This document shows, in pieces, positions 1-8,135 of a stretch of 40,966 bases of DNA. The stretch covers positions 1-40,966 of the forward strand of contig NZ_JAILQF010000466.1 in the NCBI RefSeq assembly GCF_024699075.1, written 5' to 3'. The DNA is from Butyrivibrio sp. (GTDB taxonomy: Bacteria > Bacillota_A > Clostridia > Lachnospirales > Lachnospiraceae). Within the stretch, counting starts at the first letter, position 1, and every line of letters begins with the position of its first letter. The notes below the pieces were generated by a model. The model was not told where the DNA came from and made no database searches. It saw nothing but the letters and a program-made list of their open reading frames with translations. Position numbers and translations under genes: made by a program.

Positions 1-1388
1 AAATATCTATTGTTATTCCTTCAAAGGACCATCCGGAAGTCCTGGATCAGTGTCTTACATCCCTTGTAAAGTATAAAAGCGGATCAGAGAATGTAAGTTA
101 TGAGATTATCGTAGTTGATAACGGAAGCAGCGAAGATAATAAAAAAGAATACGAAAGCCTTATAAAAAGGATCAGTTCTTTAAAGGACAGTTCCAATAAC
201 TTAGTAGATATACGTTATATCTATGAAAAGAAAGACTTTAATTTCTCTTATATGTGCAATCTTGGAGCAAAGAATGCTAAGGGAGATTTAATTCTTTTTC
301 TAAATGATGATATAGAAATTGTAAGTGGAGAGTGGCTTAGGGAACTTGCCTATTATGCTATGCTTCCACACGCTGGCGCAGTAGGCTGTAAGCTGTTATA
401 TCCTTCTGATCCAAGCCTTAATCCTGATGGAAGTCTTATACAGCATGCAGGTCTTACAGCAATTCATATAGGACCTATGCACAAGTTGCAGCGTCTGTCT
501 GACCTTAAGAAGTGGTACTTTGGAGCTAACAGGGGAACTCATGATATGTGCGGTGTTACAGCTGCATGTCTTATGGTCTCTAAAGATAAATTTGAAGCTA
601 TTGGCGGATTTTATGAAGGCCTTGCAGTAGCTTTTAATGACGTGGATCTTAACTTCAGACTGCTTGAAGAGGGATATTATAATATCTGCTGTAATTATTT
701 TAATCTTGTACATCATGAGTCTCTAAGCAGAGGCGATGACAATGCTGATGCCAAAAAGACAGATCGTCTTATGAAAGAGAACGATACTCTTATGAAGCGT
801 CATATGCATATGTATGCAAGAGATCCTTTCTATCACAGAGCACTGATAAATGATGATGTTGCCCAGGATTATACAATGGCAGATCCGACTATAATGAATC
901 CTGATGAAATAGAGAGTTTTAGCCCTGTTGTCAATAAAAAGGGATATCCGTCTAAATGGACCAATGAATGTGTATGGTTCCGTACGGATTACATCGGACT
1001 TCTTAGTAACTGGAACAAGATGTATTATAAGGGCAGGAAAGAAAAGCCTGTCAATAATACAGGATATTTTATAAAAGGATATAGCTTTGTAATAGGCTCT
1101 GATAATGCTTTATATAACAGATTTCTTGTTTTAAGACGAGTAAGAAGTTCAGATGATCTGACTCCTATGGACTTGTGCGTGTATTCTTTCAAAGTACATG
1201 ATATGCTTAGAGAGGATGTTGAGAAGAATCTTAAGGACCAGCAGGGCGTTGAGATCACAGGTTACAGGTTGAGGATAGAAGATGGAATTCTTCCATCCGG
1301 AACATATCAGGCCGGAATGCTTTATAAGGACATGACTTCGAGAACCAGAGTCATGAACTGGGGCACCAAGACTATGGTAGTACAATAA
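1..1388 (+). CDS. GT2 family glycosyltransferase, 5' end missing
   Basis: The reading frame is open from base 3 to the stop at 1388 (461 residues visible), so the gene begins left of the window; the ATG at 252 is internal. The visible start reads ISIVIPSKDHPEVLDQC, the nucleotide-binding strand of a GT-A fold, followed by VVDNGSS and LFLNDDIEI (the DXD-like metal site), then a GACLM-type CGVTAACLMVS and FNDVDLNFRL, all typical of GT2 enzymes that add sugars to a polyprenyl-linked glycan on the cytoplasmic face. The last ~150 residues are a separate, probably beta-rich accessory domain of unknown role. The next glycosyltransferase starts 23 bases downstream, so they are probably cotranscribed. 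The donor sugar cannot be told; rhamnose is plausible from family likeness only. Confidence 0.85.
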   Translation, partial: ISIVIPSKDHPEVLDQCLTSLVKYKSGSENVSYEIIVVDNGSSEDNKKEYESLIKRISSLKDSSNNLVDIRYIYEKKDFNFSYMCNLGAKNAKGDLILFLNDDIEIVSGEWLRELAYYAMLPHAGAVGCKLLYPSDPSLNPDGSLIQHAGLTAIHIGPMHKLQRLSDLKKWYFGANRGTHDMCGVTAACLMVSKDKFEAIGGFYEGLAVAFNDVDLNFRLLEEGYYNICCNYFNLVHHESLSRGDDNADAKKTDRLMKENDTLMKRHMHMYARDPFYHRALINDDVAQDYTMADPTIMNPDEIESFSPVVNKKGYPSKWTNECVWFRTDYIGLLSNWNKMYYKGRKEKPVNNTGYFIKGYSFVIGSDNALYNRFLVLRRVRSSDDLTPMDLCVYSFKVHDMLREDVEKNLKDQQGVEITGYRLRIEDGILPSGTYQAGMLYKDMTSRTRVMNWGTKTMVVQ

Positions 1389-1411
1389 AAGTTATAGAAG
1401 AGGCACGCTAA

Positions 1412-3427
1412 TTGGAAGATAAACAGTTTGACTATAAAAGTGCATATGAAAATGAGCGTTTAAAGACCGCTGATCTTTCGGAAAGAATAGCTAAGCTTGA
1501 AGAAGAAAGAGATGAAGCTCAAAGAAAGCTTGATAAGATCAAAAACAGCAAGCTCTGGGCAATGTCTAAGCCATTCAGAAGTTGCTATCACTATATTAAG
1601 CGCCAGAATAATCGTGTAAGAAATCTTGGATCATTAAGAGGAATCATTGCCAAGATTGGTTACAAAAAGCGCGAAAAGAAGGCAATGAGCTATTTTGGTA
1701 CAGCAAGCTTTCCGAATGAAGAAAAAAGGTTAATGGAGGCTAAGGCTGTTTTCCCCAATATGGTCAAAATAAGTATCCTTACTCCTGTATATAATACTCC
1801 GGAGAAGTTTCTAAGGGATATGATAGAGTCTGTAATGAATCAGACTTATCAGAACTGGCAGCTGTGTCTTGCTGATGGGTCGGATGATGCGCATTCTTAT
1901 GTTGGTGACATCATAAAAGAGTATCAGGACAAGGATGGCAAGGGCCGTATATCTTATCAAAAGCTCAAGGTTAATGACGGTATATCAGGTAATACAAATG
2001 AATGCCTTAAGATGGCTGATGGCGAATATATTGGTCTTTTTGATCATGATGATATCCTTCATCCGGAAGCTTTGTATGTATATGTAAAAGCTATAAATGA
2101 ACAGGGTGCTGACTATATCTACTGCGATGAGACAACTTTCCATGGTAATAGCATAGATCACATGGAAACTATGCATTTTAAGCCTGATTATGCTGTTGAT
2201 ACGCTTAGAGCTAACAATTATATCTGTCATTTTAGTGTATTCAAGAGAACATTACTTGACGGAACTGAGCTTTTCCGTAAGGAATTTGATGGAAGCCAGG
2301 ATCATGACATGATCCTTCGCCTTACAGATGAAGCAAAGTGCATAGTTCATATTCCAAGGATCCTCTACTACTGGAGATCACATGCAGGATCAGTTGCATC
2401 AGGAATTGAAGCTAAGACATATGCCATAGAAGCTGCAAGAGGTGCTGTTGCAGATCATCTTAAAAGACATGGCTACAAGCATTTCAAGATTACAAGTACC
2501 AAGGCCTTTGAGACAATTTTTAAAATATCATATGAAATCGAAGGAAGACCCAAAATTTCTATAGTTATCCCTAACTGCGATCATGCTGATGATCTAAGGA
2601 GATGTATTACATCCATTAAAGAGAAGTCTACCTGGGATAATTATGAGATCATAGTTGTTGAGAACAACTCAAAGTCAAAGGAAATAAGGGATTATTACAA
2701 AGAGCTGGCCAAAGAGCCATGGGCTTCATTTGTCAAAGTCGTAGACTTTGGAAGCCAGGATAAGTTTAATTATTCTGATGTAATGAACTTTGGTATTTCT
2801 AAAGCAGATGGCGATTATCTTGTCCTTCTTAATAACGATATCCAGATAATTACTGTAAACTGGATGGAAGAGCTTCTTATGTATGCTCAAAGAAAAGATG
2901 TCGGAGCAGTAGGTGCCAAATTGTACTTCCCTGACAGAAAGATTCAGCATGCAGGTGTAATACTCGGACTTGGAGCTCACAGAACAGCCGGACATTCACA
3001 TTATGGAATGGAGGGCACTAATCTTGGATATATGGGACGCCTTTGCTATGCTCAGGATATGAGTGCTGTTACAGGCGCATGCCTTATGATCTCAAGAGCT
3101 AAGTACGATGAAGTAAAAGGACTCGATCCATCTTTTGCCATATCGCTTAATGATGTGGATCTGTGTCTTAAATTAAGACAAAAGGGTTATCTTAACGTAT
3201 TTACACCTTTTGCGGAAGCTTATCATTATGAGTCTGCATCAAGAGGTCTTGATGATTCCGGAGAAAAGGCAGAACGTTACAATAGAGAATCAGAGATGTT
3301 CAGAACCAAATGGAAGGATATATTATCCAAAGGTGATCCATATTACAACAAGAATTTTTCACTGGACAGAAGTGATTTTTCTGTAAATGTTGATGGTCAG
3401 GGAGATACTGTTTTAGGAGATCATTGA
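1412..3427 (+). CDS. two-domain GT2 glycosyltransferase
   Basis: A 671-residue protein starting at TTG (1412) with an AGAGG ribosome site about 8 bases upstream. Residues 1-50 form a charged coiled coil, residues 55-105 a basic stretch that may touch membrane lipid. Two GT2 domains follow: the first at about 115-340 (ISILTPVYNTPEKFL, LFDHDDI, GSQDHDMILRL), the second at about 375-640 (ISIVIPNCDHADDL, LLNNDIQI, VTGACLMIS, LNDVDLCLKL). Both keep an acidic metal-binding motif, so both may be catalytic. Such tandem enzymes build repeating units of rhamnose-rich or other surface glycans. It lies between another GT2 and a phosphoglucomutase. The sugar specificity is unknown. Confidence 0.87.
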   Translation: MEDKQFDYKSAYENERLKTADLSERIAKLEEERDEAQRKLDKIKNSKLWAMSKPFRSCYHYIKRQNNRVRNLGSLRGIIAKIGYKKREKKAMSYFGTASFPNEEKRLMEAKAVFPNMVKISILTPVYNTPEKFLRDMIESVMNQTYQNWQLCLADGSDDAHSYVGDIIKEYQDKDGKGRISYQKLKVNDGISGNTNECLKMADGEYIGLFDHDDILHPEALYVYVKAINEQGADYIYCDETTFHGNSIDHMETMHFKPDYAVDTLRANNYICHFSVFKRTLLDGTELFRKEFDGSQDHDMILRLTDEAKCIVHIPRILYYWRSHAGSVASGIEAKTYAIEAARGAVADHLKRHGYKHFKITSTKAFETIFKISYEIEGRPKISIVIPNCDHADDLRRCITSIKEKSTWDNYEIIVVENNSKSKEIRDYYKELAKEPWASFVKVVDFGSQDKFNYSDVMNFGISKADGDYLVLLNNDIQIITVNWMEELLMYAQRKDVGAVGAKLYFPDRKIQHAGVILGLGAHRTAGHSHYGMEGTNLGYMGRLCYAQDMSAVTGACLMISRAKYDEVKGLDPSFAISLNDVDLCLKLRQKGYLNVFTPFAEAYHYESASRGLDDSGEKAERYNRESEMFRTKWKDILSKGDPYYNKNFSLDRSDFSVNVDGQGDTVLGDH

Positions 3428-3453
3428 TATTTTGTGGTAATGGTATGTATAAT
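3424..3453 (+). promoter_or_regulatory. sigma-A-type promoter for the phosphoglucomutase
   Basis: TTGATA (3424-3429), an 18-base spacer and a perfect TATAAT (3448-3453) lie just after the stop of the preceding glycosyltransferase, giving the mutase gene its own transcript start near 3460. Confidence 0.6.
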
Positions 3454-3500
3454 GAGAAGTGCTTGAATATACATATAAGAGGATAAGAGGAGGATGAATT

Positions 3501-5243
3501 ATGAGCGAAGCACAGAAACAGTTCGAGTACTGGTTGAATGATTCTTATTTTGATGATACAACCAAGCAGGAACTTCTTGCTATTCGTAACAACGAAGAAG
3601 AGGTAGAAGATCGTTTCTACAAAGAACTTGAGTTTGGTACAGGCGGACTTCGAGGGGTAATCGGAGCCGGAACCAATCGTATGAACATCTATACTGTTAG
3701 AAAGGCTACTCAGGGTCTTGCTAACTATATTCTTAAGACAGCAGGAGATGAAGGTAAGAAAAAGGGAGTTGCTATTTCTTACGACTGCCGTCGTTTCTCA
3801 CCCGAATTTGCAGATGAGACAGCTAGATGTCTTGCTGCTAACGGAATTAAAGCATATGTATTTGACGAGCTTCGTCCTACACCAGAGCTTTCATTCGCTC
3901 TTAGAAAGCTTGGATGTATTGCAGGTGTTATGGTAACAGCCAGCCACAATCCGCCGGAATATAACGGCTATAAGGCTTACTGGGAAGATGGTGCACAGGT
4001 AACTCCTCCTCATGACACAGGTATCATGGATGCAGTTAAGGCTATCACAGACTATCATGAAGTTAAGACTATGCCTGCTGATGAGGCTAAGGCAGCCGGA
4101 CTTTATGAAGTAATCGGTAAGGAAATGGATGATGCTTACATGGTAGAACTTAAAAAGCAGATCCTTCATCCTGAAGCAATCAAGGCTATGGCTGATAAGC
4201 TTACAATCGTTTACACACCATTCCATGGTACAGGTAATAAACCTGTTCAGAGAATTCTTAAAGAGCTTGGATTCAACAAGGTATATGTTGTACCGGAGCA
4301 GGAGCTTCCTGATCCTGAATTTACAACACTTGATTATCCTAATCCTGAAGATCCTAAGGCATTTAAGCTTGCTCTTGAGCTTGCAAAAGAAAAAGATGCT
4401 GACATCGTTCTTGCTACAGATCCTGATGCAGACAGACTTGGAATCTATGCTAAGGATACAAAGACCGGAGAGTACATGCAGTTCACAGGAAATATGTCCG
4501 GCATGCTTATAGGAGAATATATCCTTCGTGAGCGTACAAAGCTTGGACTTATGCCTGAGCGTCCTGCTTTTGTAACTACTATTGTTACAACCAATATGGC
4601 TAAGAGAATTGCTGATAAGTATGGTCTTCACTATATTGAAGTATTAACAGGCTTTAAGTATATTGGTGAGCAGATCAAGTTGTTCGAGCAGAATAATGAT
4701 GAATACAATTATGTATTCGGTCTTGAGGAATCTTATGGATGTCTTGCAGGAACACATGCTCGTGATAAGGATGCTATTGTTGCAGTTATGATGCTGTGCG
4801 AACTTGCTGCATTCTATAAGAATGAAGGCAAGACAGCATGGGATGCTATGGTAGATATTTATAATGAATACGGCTACTACAAAGAAGGTCAGTACTCAAT
4901 CACTATGAAAGGTATTGAGGGCGCTAAAGAGATAGCAGCTCTTATGGACAAGCTTAGAAGTAATCCTCCTAAGAAGTTCGGTGATTGGACTGTTGAAGAG
5001 TTCCGTGACTACAAGACAGGAGAAACTCTTGATCTTGCAACAGGTACAAAGGGTAAGACAGGTCTTCCTGAATCTAACGTTTTGTACTTTGCACTTGATA
5101 ATGATTCATGGTGCTGCGCACGTCCTTCAGGAACAGAGCCTAAGATCAAGTTCTATATGGGCGTTAAGGGAACAAGCCTTGAAAATGCTGCAGAGCTTGA
5201 AGATAAGCTTACAGCTGCCGTTAAGGAACTTATCGGTCAGTAA
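3501..5243 (+). CDS. pgcA: alpha-phosphoglucomutase / phosphomannomutase family
   Basis: A cytoplasmic 580-residue alpha-D-phosphohexomutase that interconverts glucose-6-phosphate and glucose-1-phosphate, the entry to UDP-glucose and other nucleotide sugars used by the surrounding glycosyltransferases. The phosphoserine loop TASHNPPEYNGYK has its serine at residue 148; the metal loop DPDADR is at 307-312; a sugar-binding EESYGC and the phosphate-binding RPSGTEPK (541-548) are intact. Length and the N-terminal FGTGGLRG motif match the long PgcA/PGM2-like branch rather than the ~450-residue ManB/GlmM type. The ATG follows GAGGAGG by 7 bases. It has its own promoter and terminator. It would also link to the glucose-1-phosphate made by the phosphorylase locus at 34786. 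Confidence 0.93.
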   Translation: MSEAQKQFEYWLNDSYFDDTTKQELLAIRNNEEEVEDRFYKELEFGTGGLRGVIGAGTNRMNIYTVRKATQGLANYILKTAGDEGKKKGVAISYDCRRFSPEFADETARCLAANGIKAYVFDELRPTPELSFALRKLGCIAGVMVTASHNPPEYNGYKAYWEDGAQVTPPHDTGIMDAVKAITDYHEVKTMPADEAKAAGLYEVIGKEMDDAYMVELKKQILHPEAIKAMADKLTIVYTPFHGTGNKPVQRILKELGFNKVYVVPEQELPDPEFTTLDYPNPEDPKAFKLALELAKEKDADIVLATDPDADRLGIYAKDTKTGEYMQFTGNMSGMLIGEYILRERTKLGLMPERPAFVTTIVTTNMAKRIADKYGLHYIEVLTGFKYIGEQIKLFEQNNDEYNYVFGLEESYGCLAGTHARDKDAIVAVMMLCELAAFYKNEGKTAWDAMVDIYNEYGYYKEGQYSITMKGIEGAKEIAALMDKLRSNPPKKFGDWTVEEFRDYKTGETLDLATGTKGKTGLPESNVLYFALDNDSWCCARPSGTEPKIKFYMGVKGTSLENAAELEDKLTAAVKELIGQ

Positions 5244-5296
5244 TATAGTCATTTAGTCTTTAGTGCAAAGACTTATATGAAGATTAAAATGATATG

Positions 5297-5338
5297 TACC
5301 CTCTTTTTTCGGGAATCCGGAGAAAGAGGGTATTTTTA
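5297..5338 (+). terminator. rho-independent terminator after the phosphoglucomutase
   Basis: TACCCTCTTT pairs with AAAGAGGGTA (5323-5332) around a loop, followed by TTTTT. The similarly built terminator at 29590 shares the CCCTC stem. Confidence 0.8.
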
Positions 5339-5376
5339 TATCGTTAAGGGCCGCAACTTCTTTAAGCTTGGCTTTA

Positions 5377-5448
5377 TGGGTAAGACTTGTATATTGACTT
5401 ACCCAAAATCTATAGCATAAGATAACCGGGAGTTATCTTATGCTATAG
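5377..5448. repeat. two consecutive inverted repeats upstream of a glycosyltransferase
   Basis: TGGGTAAG (5377-5384) pairs with CTTACCCA (5398-5405). Five bases later a perfect 17-base arm (5410-5426) pairs with 5432-5448 around the loop CGGGA. Neither is followed by a T-run, so these are not ordinary terminators. The second ends 22 bases before a TATACT -10 box, a position suited to an operator or a regulatory hairpin. Confidence 0.75.
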
Positions 5449-5467
5449 CCAATAATAAGTCCTTGTG

Positions 5468-5476
5468 TGGTATACT
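5468..5476 (+). promoter_or_regulatory. extended -10 promoter for the GT2 gene at 5520
   Basis: TGG directly precedes TATACT (5471-5476), an extended -10 element. The -35 region is weak and abuts the 17-base inverted repeat. Confidence 0.45.
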
Positions 5477-5519
5477 GAGATGTAGAAGTTTTACTAATAT
5501 ATAATAAAAAAGAGGTTGT

Positions 5520-6968
5520 ATGTTAGAATCTATCAAAAAAACAATTGCATATGCCAAAAGAAACGGTCTTGGTCCGGCATATTATGCTGTAAGAGAAAGA
5601 CTTGAAGATCAGAAGAAAGAATATGAGTATATACCTGTATCTGAAGATGAGCTCAAAAGACAGACAGAAGAAATGAATGAAACTTCAAAGTCTGTAAAGG
5701 CTCCGCTATTTAGTATACTGGTCCCCTGCTATAATACTGATGCTAAATTTTTCATTGAAATGATAGAGTCTGTAAAGCGCCAGACCTATCCTAAATGGGA
5801 GCTTTTAATAGCTGATGCATCAGAAGATGACAGGTTAAGAAACATAGTAAATGAGCGCTTTAGTGATGATACAAGGATAAGATATATTTATCTTGAAAGT
5901 AACGGCGGAATATCAGAAAATACTAATGCTGCGATAAGAGAAGCTTGCGGGGACTACTGCTGTCTTCTTGATCATGATGATGTTATAACTCCGGATGCTT
6001 TATACTATTTTGCCAAAGAGATAATCGTAAGTATGGATAATACTGGGATTGAGAAGCCTTCAAAGTGTTCAATCGGTCTTATATATTCTGATGAAGACAA
6101 ATGTGATACAGATATGACAAGGTTTTATGAACCAAATTTTAAACCTGATTATAACCTTGATTACCTATTATCAAATAATTACATATGCCATTTTACTGCG
6201 ATTAGGACCAATATTTTAAAAGCAAATCTTTTAAGAAAAGAATATGATGGTGCCCAGGATTATGACCTGATACTTAGGACCTGTATTTCTTTTTCCTTTA
6301 GAAATGAAGAAAAAAATATAAAGCACATAAACAGGATCCTCTATCACTGGAGATGTCACGAAGATTCTACTGCAGCTAATCCTGCCAGCAAAAAATATGC
6401 CTATGAAGCAGGTAGATGTGCTGTTGAAAACATTATGCAGGCAAGCGGATTTAATGTACGCGTAGATGAGCTTATGCATGTTGGCTTTTACAGGATGGAA
6501 TATCCTGACGGAATATTCCGGACACGTAAAGATATTGGCATTGTAGGTGGCAAGGTAACAGACAAAAAGGGCACTTTGGTAGGCGGAATATATAAAGAAG
6601 ATGGAACAGCTCTTTATTATGGCCTGTTAAAAGGTTATAGCGGTGGTTTTCAGCATGTGGCCGCATGTCAGCAGGATGCCTTTGCAGTCGATCTAAGGTG
6701 CATGCGCATAAGGAAGAAGCTTCGTCCCCTTCTTAAGGAAGTTACAGGACTAAGTTACCATAGCAATAAGGAAATACTGGGTCAGAAGAATATTGATGCT
6801 GATCCTGAGGATGAAACAGTCATCAAGGTACATGGAAAGCATATAGTAATTCCTGATACCTGGGATGAGGATAAGATCATAAAAGAAAGTATAAGATTTT
6901 GTAAAGCAGTAAGACATCTTGGATACCGCATTGTATGGGACCCGCAGATGACGGTACAAAGAAACTGA
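5520..6968 (+). CDS. GT2 glycosyltransferase with a partial second domain
   Basis: 482 residues; ATG follows AGAGG by 5 bases. Residues 1-60 are a charged linker. Residues ~65-330 form a full GT2 domain (FSILVPCYNTDAKF, LLDHDDV, IYSDEDK, GAQDYDLILR) similar to the first domain of the protein at 1412. From ~335 onward (IGIVGGKVTDKKGTL, LLKGYSGGFQH, AFAVDLRCMRI, LGYRIVWDP) it resembles only the second half of another GT2 domain and lacks a nucleotide-binding N-terminal half, so this part may be acceptor-binding or a remnant. It probably acts in the same surface-glycan pathway. The stop codon lies inside the first unit of a 13-base tandem repeat. Confidence 0.85.
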   Translation: MLESIKKTIAYAKRNGLGPAYYAVRERLEDQKKEYEYIPVSEDELKRQTEEMNETSKSVKAPLFSILVPCYNTDAKFFIEMIESVKRQTYPKWELLIADASEDDRLRNIVNERFSDDTRIRYIYLESNGGISENTNAAIREACGDYCCLLDHDDVITPDALYYFAKEIIVSMDNTGIEKPSKCSIGLIYSDEDKCDTDMTRFYEPNFKPDYNLDYLLSNNYICHFTAIRTNILKANLLRKEYDGAQDYDLILRTCISFSFRNEEKNIKHINRILYHWRCHEDSTAANPASKKYAYEAGRCAVENIMQASGFNVRVDELMHVGFYRMEYPDGIFRTRKDIGIVGGKVTDKKGTLVGGIYKEDGTALYYGLLKGYSGGFQHVAACQQDAFAVDLRCMRIRKKLRPLLKEVTGLSYHSNKEILGQKNIDADPEDETVIKVHGKHIVIPDTWDEDKIIKESIRFCKAVRHLGYRIVWDPQMTVQRN

Positions 6969-7040
6969 ACAAAGAAATATAACATATAAATGAAACAAAG
7001 AAACTGAGCAAAGAAACTGAGCAAAGAAACTGAACAAAAG
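6956..7040 (+). repeat. 13-bp tandem repeat starting in the end of a gene
   Basis: ACAAAGAAACTGA occurs exactly at 6956-6968 (covering the last codons and TGA stop of the preceding gene) and 6995-7007, and as GCAAAGAAACTGA at 7008-7020 and 7021-7033, with partial units at 6969 and 7034. The array fills the space before the next glycosyltransferase. Confidence 0.85.
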
Positions 7041-7068
7041 CTACATTTATATGTAATATGGAGCTTGT

Positions 7069-8058
7069 ATGGCTAAAACTACGGTTGTAATCCCAAATTA
7101 TAATGGGATGAAATATATTAAGGCATGCATGGATTCTCTTCTTGAGCAGACCATGCCTTCAGACATAATAATAATTGATAATGCTTCTACAGACGGAAGT
7201 GTTGAATATCTCCAAAAAAATTATGAAGGAAAGCTTACCTGTAAAGATGGATCGAAGATAGACTGCAAAGTTGTATATCTTGATTCTAATACAGGCTTTT
7301 CAAATGCAGTAAACAAGGGAATAGAGCTTGCCAAAACAGAGTATATTTTCCTTTTGAACAACGATACAGTATGCCGGAAGGATTGCATAGAAAAACTGGA
7401 AAAAACAATGAATCATAAGAAAAAGGCTTTTTCTGTGCAGGCACTTATGGTATCTTTAAATAACCCGTATGTAGTAGATGATAGCGGAGACTATTACTGC
7501 GCACTTGGATGGGCTTTTACTGATGGTAAAGACAAGCCTTCTTCCAGATTTAAAGACAGGAAAGCAATCACCACATCCTGTGCAGGTGCTGCTCTGTACA
7601 GAAGAGAAGTGTTTGCCCAAATAGGCGGATTTGATGTAGAACATTTCTGCTATCTTGAAGATGTTGACGTTGGTATCAGAGCCAGAGTTTATGGCTATGT
7701 CAACATGCTTGAACCCTTGGCTGTAGTACTTCATGCAGGAAGCGCAACGTCAGGATCAAGGTATAACGAATTTAAGCAAAGACTTACGGCAGGTAATAAT
7801 ATATATCTTATATACAAGAATTTTCCTGCCTTGCAGATAATAATCAATCTTCCACTTATGATACCGGGGATAATCATAAAAGCGGTATTTTTTGCCAAAA
7901 AGGGCCTTGGGAAGGCCTATTTAGAGGGTCTATTGCAGGGATTTAAAAAGATCATCAAAAATCATGATAAGAAAGTCAGATTTGATCTGGGTAATCTGAA
8001 ATATTATTTTGCCCTGCAGATAGAAATGTGGATTAATACCATAAAGAGATTTGCGTGA
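7069..8058 (+). CDS. GT2 glycosyltransferase, rhamnosyltransferase-like
   Basis: 329 residues starting at ATG after a GGAG site 5 bases upstream. A single GT2 domain at residues ~4-230: TVVIPNYNGMKYIKACMDSL, IIDNASTDGS, LLNNDT, TSCAGAALYRREVF and YLEDVDVGIRARV, as in WbbL-type rhamnosyltransferases. Residues ~255-280 (IIINLPLMIPGIIIKAVFF) are hydrophobic and probably anchor it to the membrane next to the polyprenyl-linked acceptor. The donor is a guess (dTDP-rhamnose is common in this subfamily). It probably shares the transcript of the gene at 5520, as no terminator separates them. Confidence 0.85.
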   Translation: MAKTTVVIPNYNGMKYIKACMDSLLEQTMPSDIIIIDNASTDGSVEYLQKNYEGKLTCKDGSKIDCKVVYLDSNTGFSNAVNKGIELAKTEYIFLLNNDTVCRKDCIEKLEKTMNHKKKAFSVQALMVSLNNPYVVDDSGDYYCALGWAFTDGKDKPSSRFKDRKAITTSCAGAALYRREVFAQIGGFDVEHFCYLEDVDVGIRARVYGYVNMLEPLAVVLHAGSATSGSRYNEFKQRLTAGNNIYLIYKNFPALQIIINLPLMIPGIIIKAVFFAKKGLGKAYLEGLLQGFKKIIKNHDKKVRFDLGNLKYYFALQIEMWINTIKRFA

Positions 8059-8105
8059 TCCTAAGTCTTGAATTAATAGGGAAATGCTATTCATATTTTC
8101 CTATA

Positions 8106-8114
8106 TGGTATAAT
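8106..8114 (+). promoter_or_regulatory. extended -10 promoter before the initiating transferase
   Basis: TGG plus a perfect TATAAT (8109-8114); the -35 is poor. The same TGGTATA(A/C)T element precedes the gene at 5520, so the cluster seems to have several internal starts. Confidence 0.5.
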
Positions 8115-8135
8115 CTAGATTAGGGACGGAGTATT

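Noticed and set aside
3891..4631. 246-codon open frame on the minus strand inside the phosphoglucomutase gene
   Set aside because: It is Cys/Ser/Leu-rich, has no family motif, and lies wholly opposite a gene with all catalytic motifs intact.
5377..5448. Second terminator for the phosphoglucomutase gene
   Set aside because: Neither hairpin has a following T-run, and a proper terminator lies at 5297-5338.
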